This document shows positions 9,069 to 16,595 of a DNA stretch of 64,000 nt, in pieces. The notes below the pieces were generated by a model. The model did no database searches, was not told the DNA's origin, and saw nothing but the letters and a program-made list of their open reading frames with translations. Origin of the DNA: Saprospiraceae bacterium (GTDB taxonomy: Bacteria > Bacteroidota > Bacteroidia > Chitinophagales > Saprospiraceae); assembly GCA_020629035.1 (NCBI GenBank), contig JAHDEC010000018.1:1-64000 (forward strand), given 5' to 3'. The number at the start of each line of letters is the position of its first letter. Position 1 is the stretch's first letter. The position numbers and the translations under genes are program-made.

Positions 9069-10763
9069 ATGAACAAGTTTGTAATGCTCTTAGCCATTCT
9101 ATTGTCAACTGGCAAACTCATTTCTCAAGTTGAACAATATACCAACTCAGAAATAGATTCCATATTTAAAACCGTAAGTCAATTCCTTGAACCCAATGCC
9201 ATCGAATTGGATACCTTCCATTACACCAAGGATACCATTGGCCTTAAAAAAAAGGAAAAAGAACGCATCTTAAAAGAGGAAATATTAGAAGATGGTAAAC
9301 AAAATGCGCTATTTACCATCTATAAAAAAACCAATCTGAAGAATGGCTACATTGATAAAAATATATTAGCGGATAGTATAGAAAACTACCATAATTTTGA
9401 CACCTATCTGCTCGTAAATGATGACCTTGATAATTTCTTGGAACAAGGAAAATCAGATCCCCATTTGGTAGATAAATACAATCTAGCAGGCATAAAACAA
9501 AACTCTCTAATTCTAAAAAAACACATAAATGATATGATAGCAGAACGCTATTCCTTTTATGGTTTTACAAATACTTCTAAACAAGCTATCAAAAGTATTA
9601 ATGTATATCATGATAATGATTACTTCATGTTCTCTGAAAAAAATAAGGATCGAGACTACACTGGAGGGTTCCGTTTTGAGATTACTACTGACTACCTAAA
9701 AATGAGAGCCATAAAATTTGCTTTCAATTATGATAAAATACTGAGCTATCAAAGCTTTTTTGTCGGTGGAGAAGGATACACACCCTACATCCGATTTGAC
9801 ACAACAGCATTAAAAGCTGACGGTGTACCTTTTAGGTTTAATGAAGAACAATCTTACTTTGATGACTACAGTGTAGACACAATTTCTAATTATTTACAAG
9901 TAAAACAAGAAAAAACAGACCGCCCTTTTGCCTCATACCAATACATAGGCAGAGCTAAGTATCGACTGCATTATAGAGGTCATATTCGATCCAAAAGTTA
10001 TTTTAAATTGGGGTATATAGGCAAATCACTAGGCAGAGATATTCAAGCCATTCTGCATCGTGATTTTTTGTCTAAATCATTACGGGTATTAAACTGGGAT
10101 CGACAGATTGCAAATGGAGGGAGGTTAACCTTCAATATTGAACATAAATTTGATTTTATGTTGTTTTCAAAAGGCAATACAGTCTTTAATAGTAAAAAAG
10201 TAGATCCTACTTTTCAAGATTGCGGCTATGCCCATTTCTATATTCCAGTAGAGGCTGCTATCGGGTTTGCTAATACACATTATGGCTTTGGTCTTGGCTT
10301 TGCCACCCAATACTTTATTCGAACAAGCGGATTAAATGATATAAGCTATTCTTTTAAGCCCATTAGAGATTATGACACCAAATTTAAAAGGTATAAGTAC
10401 ATTGGTCAATATTTTTCAAGGTTAGCAAGACACACAAACTTCTTTCTAGAATTAAAATCAAGGCATGTAATTCACAATTCTATGTTACACGGTTTTGGCT
10501 GGAGAAAAAAGCTTGAAGTAGATAGACTTGATGATGAAGCGTTCACTCCTTATTGGCTTACTAAAGATCAAACCAACAACCTACTCCATATGCTAAATAT
10601 TGGCCTCAACTTTAGACTTAAGAAAATGTCTATTTATTATCATCAAACCAGATTCTTAAATAAAGAATTCGAAAAATTAGAAAACATCACAGGAGATCAA
10701 TCTAATTACACAACACCCAAATTTTATGGATGGGGTCGCCTCGGAGTAAATGTCATTTTATAA
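9069..10763 (+). CDS. LpxR-like outer-membrane protein (putative lipid A 3'-O-deacylase family)
   Basis: This 564-residue protein has a signal peptide (about 1-20, ending LISQ), a helical charged region to about 170, and then a long beta-rich part that looks like an outer-membrane barrel. The segment YHDNDYFMF followed by DRDYTGGFRFE resembles the N-terminal strand of LpxR, where an Asn-Asp pair is catalytic and a D/N-x-Y-T-G motif follows. LpxR removes the 3'-acyloxyacyl chain of lipid A. This protein is much longer than the roughly 320-residue enterobacterial enzyme, and the extra N-terminal 150 residues are unexplained. Residues equivalent to the catalytic Ser and His were not located with certainty, so enzymatic activity is an inference. 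Confidence 0.6.
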   Translation: MNKFVMLLAILLSTGKLISQVEQYTNSEIDSIFKTVSQFLEPNAIELDTFHYTKDTIGLKKKEKERILKEEILEDGKQNALFTIYKKTNLKNGYIDKNILADSIENYHNFDTYLLVNDDLDNFLEQGKSDPHLVDKYNLAGIKQNSLILKKHINDMIAERYSFYGFTNTSKQAIKSINVYHDNDYFMFSEKNKDRDYTGGFRFEITTDYLKMRAIKFAFNYDKILSYQSFFVGGEGYTPYIRFDTTALKADGVPFRFNEEQSYFDDYSVDTISNYLQVKQEKTDRPFASYQYIGRAKYRLHYRGHIRSKSYFKLGYIGKSLGRDIQAILHRDFLSKSLRVLNWDRQIANGGRLTFNIEHKFDFMLFSKGNTVFNSKKVDPTFQDCGYAHFYIPVEAAIGFANTHYGFGLGFATQYFIRTSGLNDISYSFKPIRDYDTKFKRYKYIGQYFSRLARHTNFFLELKSRHVIHNSMLHGFGWRKKLEVDRLDDEAFTPYWLTKDQTNNLLHMLNIGLNFRLKKMSIYYHQTRFLNKEFEKLENITGDQSNYTTPKFYGWGRLGVNVIL

Positions 10764-10832
10764 TCGAATAATATAAGATTATACTTAGCCTTAGATTGTT
10801 GCTATAATGCAAACCTATAAGCCCAAAAGAGC

Positions 10833-10840
10833 TATCTTTG
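10833..10840 (+). promoter_or_regulatory. -7 promoter box of smpB
   Basis: TATCTTTG matches TAnnTTTG exactly. It overlaps a TTG codon in frame with smpB, which argues against that codon as the start. With the usual spacing, transcription would begin about three bases before the ATG at 10847. Confidence 0.65.
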
Positions 10841-10846
10841 TGCTCC

Positions 10847-11305
10847 ATGCAAAAAGAAGTATCTATAGTAAACCGTAAGGCAAAATTCGAATACCAGTTT
10901 CTTCAAACATTTGAAGCTGGTATTTCTCTGCTTGGCACAGAAGTAAAGTCCATCAGGAATGGCAATGCCAACCTAACCGATGCTTATTGCTTGTTTAAAT
11001 CTCCAACTGAGCTCATCCTAAAATCACTTTATATAGGCGAGTACGAAGCCGGAAATCAATTTAATCACGAAACTCGGCGTGACAGAAAACTACTATTAAG
11101 GAAGTCCGAGTTAAAAAAACTTCATAGGCGTACCACCGAAAAAGGACTCACTATAGTTCCCTACAAAATTTATTCAGCTGATCGTCGCTTACTTAAAATA
11201 GAGATAGCCTTGGCACAAGGTAAAAAATCCTACGATAAACGAAATTCTATTAAAGAAAGGGAATCTAAACGTGATTTAGATCGATTAAATAAGATGTACA
11301 GCTAA
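10847..11305 (+). CDS. smpB: SsrA-binding protein SmpB
   Basis: SmpB binds the tRNA-like end of tmRNA and delivers it to stalled ribosomes during trans-translation. The 152-residue product has the expected length and motifs: NRKAKFEYQ at the start, GTEVKSIRNG, the EAGNQFNHE segment, and the basic C-terminal tail KKSYDKRNSIKERE that enters the ribosomal mRNA channel. I chose ATG 10847 because the upstream in-frame TTG at 10838 lies inside the -7 promoter box. The stop codon sits in the loop of a nine-base-pair hairpin. The tmRNA gene itself was not found in this window. Confidence 0.96.
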   Translation: MQKEVSIVNRKAKFEYQFLQTFEAGISLLGTEVKSIRNGNANLTDAYCLFKSPTELILKSLYIGEYEAGNQFNHETRRDRKLLLRKSELKKLHRRTTEKGLTIVPYKIYSADRRLLKIEIALAQGKKSYDKRNSIKERESKRDLDRLNKMYS

Positions 11306-11315
11306 GGCTGTACAT
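11294..11315. terminator. Hairpin spanning the smpB stop codon
   Basis: ATGTACAGC and GCTGTACAT pair perfectly over nine bases around the loop TAAG, which contains the stop codon TAA (11303-11305). No T-tract follows on either strand, so it is not a standard intrinsic terminator. It may stop transcription from either side of this convergent junction or stabilise the 3' end. Confidence 0.5.
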
Positions 11316-11340
11316 TCTGGAAAACTTCTTTGAACACTAA

Positions 11341-13155
11341 TTACTTAAGGAAAGTATACTTATAACCAAGTGAAACATTCCACTGGTTAAATTTATCTCG
11401 ATTAGGACCAATAGCAGTGCTGTTTAATGACTGCTCGTATGAAGGTCTTAGAAACAAACTTCCGTACTTTCCAAAACATCTTTCTAAGGAAATACCAGAC
11501 GTAAACCTCCAAAAGTTATTAGACCTAAGGCTTGCCAAATCTATTTGAACATCGACAGCAGATGCTTCCGACTTTTCACCTTTATTTTCTACTTCTTTAT
11601 GATCTATTCTCACCATGCTAGTAGGATAATCGGTTTGCCTAATCCACTGATAACTAAATCCACTACTTGCTGTTAATTTCCAACTATGATTTAGGTTCAT
11701 CGTATACCCAAGTTGCATTGGTACCGATAAATAATCATAACGGATTTGATCCAATGATTTGATAAAATAAATCTTGGTGTCTTCGTTTCCGAAAGTATCG
11801 ATTATTCCTGTTGGTTCATATTGCATGCTGCGTTGAGAAATCCCTGTGGACAAACCAAATTGTCCATAATTTACCTGCAATAAGACACCTTGTGATCGAG
11901 CACTACCCTGCTGCTCATAAGCATCAACATCAAAGGTAGGATCATAAGGTGTTAAAACGGTAAACTGATCAACCCCTGTTTCTAAAGCCAAACTTGCTGT
12001 CCATCCACTAGGATTACAATCGTCCAAGACCTTTTCTTTTAATGGAGAAAAATCGCTAGCTAATTTTATGGTTGCCCGCTCATCTTCTTCAGAAACTAAG
12101 GCCATTAGGGCTCCATTGTTCAATGTTGCTATACTAAGCCTAGATCTATCTTTAGATAAAACAGATTTAGAAGTATTTGTAAGATTCAAAGCAATATCAT
12201 CATTAGTCGAATAACTACTTGACTCTATGCTACTTAATGTTTCGCTAGCAAGCGTTTTTGCGTTATTCTTAGATACATTGGCTAGAGGCTTATTGTTTGC
12301 TTCGTTGTTGCTTATTTGGCTTAGCATCACTTCGGCCACTCTAGTTTGAGCAACTGCATTATCAGCAGTAGTTTTTCCCTCATTTTCTTTTATAAACTGA
12401 CTTGACTCTGGAGATTGACTCTGTAATTCACTTAGCTTATTTAGAGGTTTTACTTCACTGCTTAGAGCAGCAGTTTTATTAGTTTCTACACTCGCCATTA
12501 TTTGTTGTTCAGCAATGGTTACTGGTTGCTTTGACCATAAGTAGTTAAATACATTATAACTAGTTAATAACAGGGCAAACATGCAAGCTATTTCTAAACC
12601 TTTAATGCGTAAAATTGAGCCTTTCAGATAAGCAATTTGCTTAAGTCGCTCTTGTAAAAGAATCCAGTGTTCAGAAACATAACTTCTTCGATGATTATCA
12701 AGTGTTTCTGCCACTTCCTCATCGAAATTTGAATCTAATTCTTTGTTTAGTTTTTGTGAGAAGGCATTCCAGTCTGCCTTTCCTTTTTCGGTATTGGCTA
12801 CCTTTTCCTTTATTAATTCATCAAAAGATAGATCTGGGCTTTGTGCTGCGGCTAATTTATCTGCAAATACGGCCCAGTCTGGCGTTCCAGCAGTATGATT
12901 TTGTAATGCATCATTAATCGCATGATCAAATGTTCCATCGGGCGATAGAGCTTCTGTAAGTTTGTCAGAAAATACTGGCCAATCTGGGCTCCCGGTAGTA
13001 TAATCTTGCAACTCAGATTTGATATCATTATCAAAACTTGCGTCTAGATTCGCAGCTGCCATCTTCTGAGAAAACACATCCCAGTCAGCTGGCTTATCAA
13101 CGCGATGCTGATCTAGCTTGTTTTTTAATATGTCGTCAAATCTTTTATCTGCCAT
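11341..13155 (-). CDS. Putative dual-membrane-spanning anti-sigma protein: cytoplasmic repeats, one TM helix, outer-membrane barrel
   Basis: The 604-residue protein has no N-terminal signal peptide. Residues 6-179 hold five tandem units of about 35 residues, each starting FD and carrying a DW-x-x-F-S/A-x-K-L core (the fifth is degenerate). A single membrane helix follows at about 184-207, then a Ser/Asn/Lys-rich linker to about 380. The last 215 or so residues look like an outer-membrane beta-barrel of the PorT/OmpA-like type, with alternating strands and a terminal YKYTFLK. This order places the repeats in the cytoplasm and the barrel in the outer membrane. It lies seven bases after an ECF sigma gene in the same operon. 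The layout matches the Dma anti-sigma family described in Bacteroides. Function here is inferred from architecture and context. Confidence 0.7.
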   Translation of the reverse strand: MADKRFDDILKNKLDQHRVDKPADWDVFSQKMAAANLDASFDNDIKSELQDYTTGSPDWPVFSDKLTEALSPDGTFDHAINDALQNHTAGTPDWAVFADKLAAAQSPDLSFDELIKEKVANTEKGKADWNAFSQKLNKELDSNFDEEVAETLDNHRRSYVSEHWILLQERLKQIAYLKGSILRIKGLEIACMFALLLTSYNVFNYLWSKQPVTIAEQQIMASVETNKTAALSSEVKPLNKLSELQSQSPESSQFIKENEGKTTADNAVAQTRVAEVMLSQISNNEANNKPLANVSKNNAKTLASETLSSIESSSYSTNDDIALNLTNTSKSVLSKDRSRLSIATLNNGALMALVSEEDERATIKLASDFSPLKEKVLDDCNPSGWTASLALETGVDQFTVLTPYDPTFDVDAYEQQGSARSQGVLLQVNYGQFGLSTGISQRSMQYEPTGIIDTFGNEDTKIYFIKSLDQIRYDYLSVPMQLGYTMNLNHSWKLTASSGFSYQWIRQTDYPTSMVRIDHKEVENKGEKSEASAVDVQIDLASLRSNNFWRFTSGISLERCFGKYGSLFLRPSYEQSLNSTAIGPNRDKFNQWNVSLGYKYTFLK

Positions 13156-13162
13156 TTGGCTT

Positions 13163-13708
13163 TTATCTTCTGTTAAACATCGCCTTTAGTTTTCCTCGGG
13201 CTTTAACTAAATTAGATCTCGATGTACTTTCTGTTATCCCTAAATGTACACCTATTTCTTTATGGGAATATCCTTCGATGACATACATGTTAAACACGGT
13301 TCTATATACTGGTGATAATTTTTGTAGACCAGCAATAATTTCATCTGCTGACATATGACTTACCACATCATGTTCATTATTATGTATATCGTAAACATTA
13401 TCTATATCTTCTGTTCTTCGACGTACTTTCTTTCGGTATAAATCTATAGCAGTATTTACGATGACGCGTTTTATCCAGGCCTTGAGGGAAGTACCGACTT
13501 TATATTTAGATATGTTTCTAAATACTTTTATAAAACCATCGTGTAGTATATCTAAGGCTTCATCCTCATCGTCTGCATATCGCAAACATACTGGCAACAT
13601 CATAGAATAATGTTCCTCATATATCTTTTGCTGTGCCCACGATTCTTGTCGTACACATGCTTGGATAAAATCCTCCTCAGAAATTCCATGTTGTAATGAG
13701 TAATCCAT
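13163..13708 (-). CDS. ECF-type RNA polymerase sigma factor
   Basis: This is a 181-residue sigma-70 family protein. Region 2 lies at about residues 25-95 (YADDEDEALDILHDGFIKVF, SLKAWIKRVIVNTAID). Region 4 lies at about 120-178 (LQKLSPVYRTVFNMY, EGYSHKEIGVHLGI, and the recognition helix STSRSNLVKARGKLK). It is the first gene of a two-gene operon, with the dual-membrane barrel protein only seven bases downstream, the normal arrangement for a sigma factor and its regulator. A pair of CTTAATTAA direct repeats lies about 50-75 bases upstream. The protein is distinct from the sigma factor at 4854-5411. Confidence 0.92.
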   Translation of the reverse strand: MDYSLQHGISEEDFIQACVRQESWAQQKIYEEHYSMMLPVCLRYADDEDEALDILHDGFIKVFRNISKYKVGTSLKAWIKRVIVNTAIDLYRKKVRRRTEDIDNVYDIHNNEHDVVSHMSADEIIAGLQKLSPVYRTVFNMYVIEGYSHKEIGVHLGITESTSRSNLVKARGKLKAMFNRR

Positions 13709-13759
13709 TGGATTTAATTTTGGTATATCCTTTAGACTTTCCTTTGCTAAAGAAGTACA

Positions 13760-13783
13760 CTTAATTAACGCCCTCTTAATTAA
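13760..13783. repeat. Two direct CTTAATTAA repeats between the sigma gene and parC
   Basis: CTTAATTAA occurs at 13760-13768 and 13775-13783, a 15-base period. Each copy contains the palindrome TTAATTAA. They lie upstream of the minus-strand sigma gene and about 120-140 bases before the parC promoter. They could be an operator, but AT-rich chance repeats are common in this genome. Confidence 0.35.
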
Positions 13784-13898
13784 AATCGCTGCTTCTTAAG
13801 ATAAATTTAATAGACATTATAGATTCAGTCATATTTATCTCCTTTTTTGTTTTGTCCAATGTCGTGATCAGTTATATTATCTTTTTATCTGATATGTT

Positions 13899-13906
13899 TA
13901 TATTTG
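13899..13906 (+). promoter_or_regulatory. -7 promoter box of parC
   Basis: TATATTTG matches TAnnTTTG exactly and is followed by C. It overlaps the TTG at 13904 that would otherwise be the first in-frame start, supporting ATG 13937 instead. The implied 5' leader is about 27 bases. No clear -33 TTG was found at the right distance. Confidence 0.65.
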
Positions 13907-13936
13907 CATCTAAATCAGGTATTTATAAATCTAATT

Positions 13937-16540
13937 ATGAGTAACATTATCAATATCCCCTTAGATAGCAACGAAGAAGGCAATTTAGTTACCCTAGAAG
14001 GCATGTATAAGGAATATTTCCTTGATTATGCTTCTTATGTAATTTTAGAGCGTGCCGTTCCTTCGATCTTTGATGGACTTAAGCCCGTACAAAGGAGAAT
14101 TTTACATTCCTTGAGGGAGAAGGATGATGGTCGCTATCATAAAGTTGCCAACATCATTGGACATACTATGCAATATCATCCACATGGTGATGCAGCAATT
14201 GGTGATGCTATGGTCAATATCGGGCAAAAGGACTTACTCATAGATCCACAAGGTAACTGGGGAGATTACCGAACAGGTGACTCTGCTGCTGCTCCAAGAT
14301 ATATAGAAGCTCGATTAACCAAGTTTGCTTTAGAAGTGGCCTTTAATCCGCAAACGACCGAATGGCAAATGTCCTACGATGGAAGAAACAAAGAGCCTAT
14401 TAATCTTCCGATGAAGTTTCCCCTGGTTTTAGCCCAAGGTGTTGAAGGTATTGCAGTAGGATTATCTACAAAAATTCTCCCGCATAATTTCATAGAACTC
14501 CTTAAAGCTTCTATCGCAACATTGAAAGGAAAAAAAGTAAAAATCTACCCTGACTTTATGACGGGTGGAATGGTAGATGTTTCTGAATATAATGGTGGAA
14601 AACGAGGAGGCAAAGTCAAAGTGCGTGCAAAAATCGAAATCATAGACAAAAATACTGTAGCTGTAAAAGAGCTTCCATATGGAGTAACAACTACATCGAT
14701 GATAGATTCGATATTGAAAGCTAATGAAAAAGGGAAAATTAAAATCAAAAAAGTATTTGATAACACAGCTAAAGAGGTAGAAATACTGCTTGAGTTACAA
14801 TCTGGCGTTTCACCTGACTTAACGGTAGATGCCCTATATGCCTTTACAAATTGCGAAGTATCTATTTCTCCTAACTGCTGTGTAATTATCGATAATAAAC
14901 CGCACTTTTTAAGTGTGCAAGATATACTCGAAATTTCGACGGACCATACTAGAACTTTACTTGGTATGGAGCTAGAAATAAAGAAAAACGCCCTTGAAGA
15001 AAAATGGCACTCCGCGAGTCTCGAAAAGATCTTCATAGAGAATAGAATCTATCGCGACATTGAAGAAGCAGAATCATGGGAAGAAGTACTTACAACCATA
15101 GAAACAGGTCTTAAGAAATACGTTTCGACTCCATCAGAAAAAACCAAAGCTGGAGACAAAAGACTTAAACTTCATCGAGAAATAACGGAGGATGACATTG
15201 TGAGACTTACCGAAATAAAGATTAAACGTATATCAAAATACAACACCTTTAAGCATGATGAAATGATTAAGCAGGTGGAGGAAGATCTGAAACAAGTCAT
15301 TTATGATTTAAATCACCTAACTGATTTCTCTATAAACTACTTTGAAAAGCTATTGGCTAAATATGGAAAAGGAAGGGAAAGGAGAACAGAAATAACCACC
15401 TTCGAAAGCATTAAGCGTACTGCAGTAGTTGCGAAAAATGCAAAACTCTATGTTAACCGTGCGGAAGGATTTATAGGTTCAGGAAATAAAAAAGACGAAT
15501 TCGTTTGTGACTGTGCAGATATTGATGATGTAATAGCCTTCACTAAGGATGGTAAATTTCAAGTCGTAAGATTGGATGAGAAAGTCTTTATTGGAAAAAA
15601 TATCACTCATGTAGCTGTATGGAAAGCAGGTGATGATCGTACAACCTATAACCTGGTATATGTAGATGGAGCTACTGGCATAACCCGTGCAAAACGATTT
15701 AATGTCTCAGCCATAACCCGTAATAAACCCTATGATTTAACCAAAGGAACTAAAGGGTCTAAAGTCTTATACTTCACCGCTAATCCAAATGGAGAGTCAG
15801 AAGTACTCAATGTCCAATTATCGCCTGGGTGCAAAGCCAAGAAAAAAGTATTCGAATTTGACTTTGGGGATATGGACATTAAAGGCAGAGGTTCACAAGG
15901 AAATATTGTAACTAAATATCCAGTAAAAAAAGTAAGCTTCTTAAGCAAAGGAAAATCGTCATTAGGCGCTATTAAAGTTTGGATGGACGAAGTATCCGGC
16001 AGATTAAACAAGGAAGAAAGAGGTATCTTTTTAGGGGAATTTGATACAGGAGATGACTTAATTGTACTTCTGAAATCTGGAAGTTATATGATAACACCTC
16101 TGGATTTTACCAAAAAGTTTGAGGCTAACAACGTTCTCGAAATCAACAAGTTTAATGAGCAGGTGGTAGTTAGCGCTTTCCACTATATCCCATCCAAGGA
16201 TTGGACAATGATTAAGCGGTTTAACATCGAGACCAACAAAAAAGGCCAAGAGTATAGCTTTATCAGTGAAGAAAAAGGTGCTAAATTATATGGAGCAACA
16301 CTACAAGCAAACGCTAAAGCTATCTACACCTTTAAAGATGGACGCAAAAACGAAAAGGCTGATCTAATGATCGATGAATTTATCGATGTAAAAGGATGGA
16401 AAGCTCTTGGCAATAAATTTAGAGATGGGAAGCTAGTCAAAGTGGAGTTTGAAAAAACAACCCAGCAAGCAACTGCTGGCGCAGACGACAAGGGAGATGA
16501 CTCCTTTAAAGCTGGAGATACCATAGAATTAGATTTCTAA
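13937..16540 (+). CDS. parC: DNA topoisomerase IV subunit A
   Basis: The 867-residue protein is a type IIA topoisomerase A subunit that cuts and rejoins duplex DNA. The catalytic Tyr122 is in AAAPRYIEARL, preceded by HPHGDAAIGDAM of the winged-helix region. The C-terminal beta-pinwheel (about 510-840) lacks a canonical GyrA box and has only a degenerate KGRGSQGN, which favours ParC over GyrA. The C-terminus is acidic (DDKGDDSF). Start ATG 13937 was preferred to TTG 13904 because the latter is inside the promoter box. The ParE partner is not in the window. It ends at a strong terminator shared with the convergent FadL-type gene. Confidence 0.92.
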   Translation: MSNIINIPLDSNEEGNLVTLEGMYKEYFLDYASYVILERAVPSIFDGLKPVQRRILHSLREKDDGRYHKVANIIGHTMQYHPHGDAAIGDAMVNIGQKDLLIDPQGNWGDYRTGDSAAAPRYIEARLTKFALEVAFNPQTTEWQMSYDGRNKEPINLPMKFPLVLAQGVEGIAVGLSTKILPHNFIELLKASIATLKGKKVKIYPDFMTGGMVDVSEYNGGKRGGKVKVRAKIEIIDKNTVAVKELPYGVTTTSMIDSILKANEKGKIKIKKVFDNTAKEVEILLELQSGVSPDLTVDALYAFTNCEVSISPNCCVIIDNKPHFLSVQDILEISTDHTRTLLGMELEIKKNALEEKWHSASLEKIFIENRIYRDIEEAESWEEVLTTIETGLKKYVSTPSEKTKAGDKRLKLHREITEDDIVRLTEIKIKRISKYNTFKHDEMIKQVEEDLKQVIYDLNHLTDFSINYFEKLLAKYGKGRERRTEITTFESIKRTAVVAKNAKLYVNRAEGFIGSGNKKDEFVCDCADIDDVIAFTKDGKFQVVRLDEKVFIGKNITHVAVWKAGDDRTTYNLVYVDGATGITRAKRFNVSAITRNKPYDLTKGTKGSKVLYFTANPNGESEVLNVQLSPGCKAKKKVFEFDFGDMDIKGRGSQGNIVTKYPVKKVSFLSKGKSSLGAIKVWMDEVSGRLNKEERGIFLGEFDTGDDLIVLLKSGSYMITPLDFTKKFEANNVLEINKFNEQVVVSAFHYIPSKDWTMIKRFNIETNKKGQEYSFISEEKGAKLYGATLQANAKAIYTFKDGRKNEKADLMIDEFIDVKGWKALGNKFRDGKLVKVEFEKTTQQATAGADDKGDDSFKAGDTIELDF

Positions 16541-16548
16541 ACAAAAAA

Positions 16549-16571
16549 GGGCAACACGTTTAATGTTGCCC
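16549..16571. terminator. Bidirectional terminator between parC and the FadL-type gene
   Basis: GGGCAACA and TGTTGCCC form a perfect eight-base-pair stem around a seven-base loop. It is flanked by A6 on the left and T6 on the right, so it can act as an intrinsic terminator in both directions. It lies between two convergent genes. Confidence 0.92.
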
Positions 16572-16595
16572 TTTTTTATTTTGCTGAGTTTAAGC

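Noticed and set aside
13904-13936. TTG at 13904 as the parC start codon
   Set aside because: It lies within the TATATTTG promoter box, and the ATG at 13937 gives the normal N-terminus.
14186-14210. Ala at the position equivalent to GyrA Ser83 as a sign of quinolone resistance
   Set aside because: The protein is ParC, and from memory Bacteroidota ParC proteins often have Ala there, so this is natural variation.
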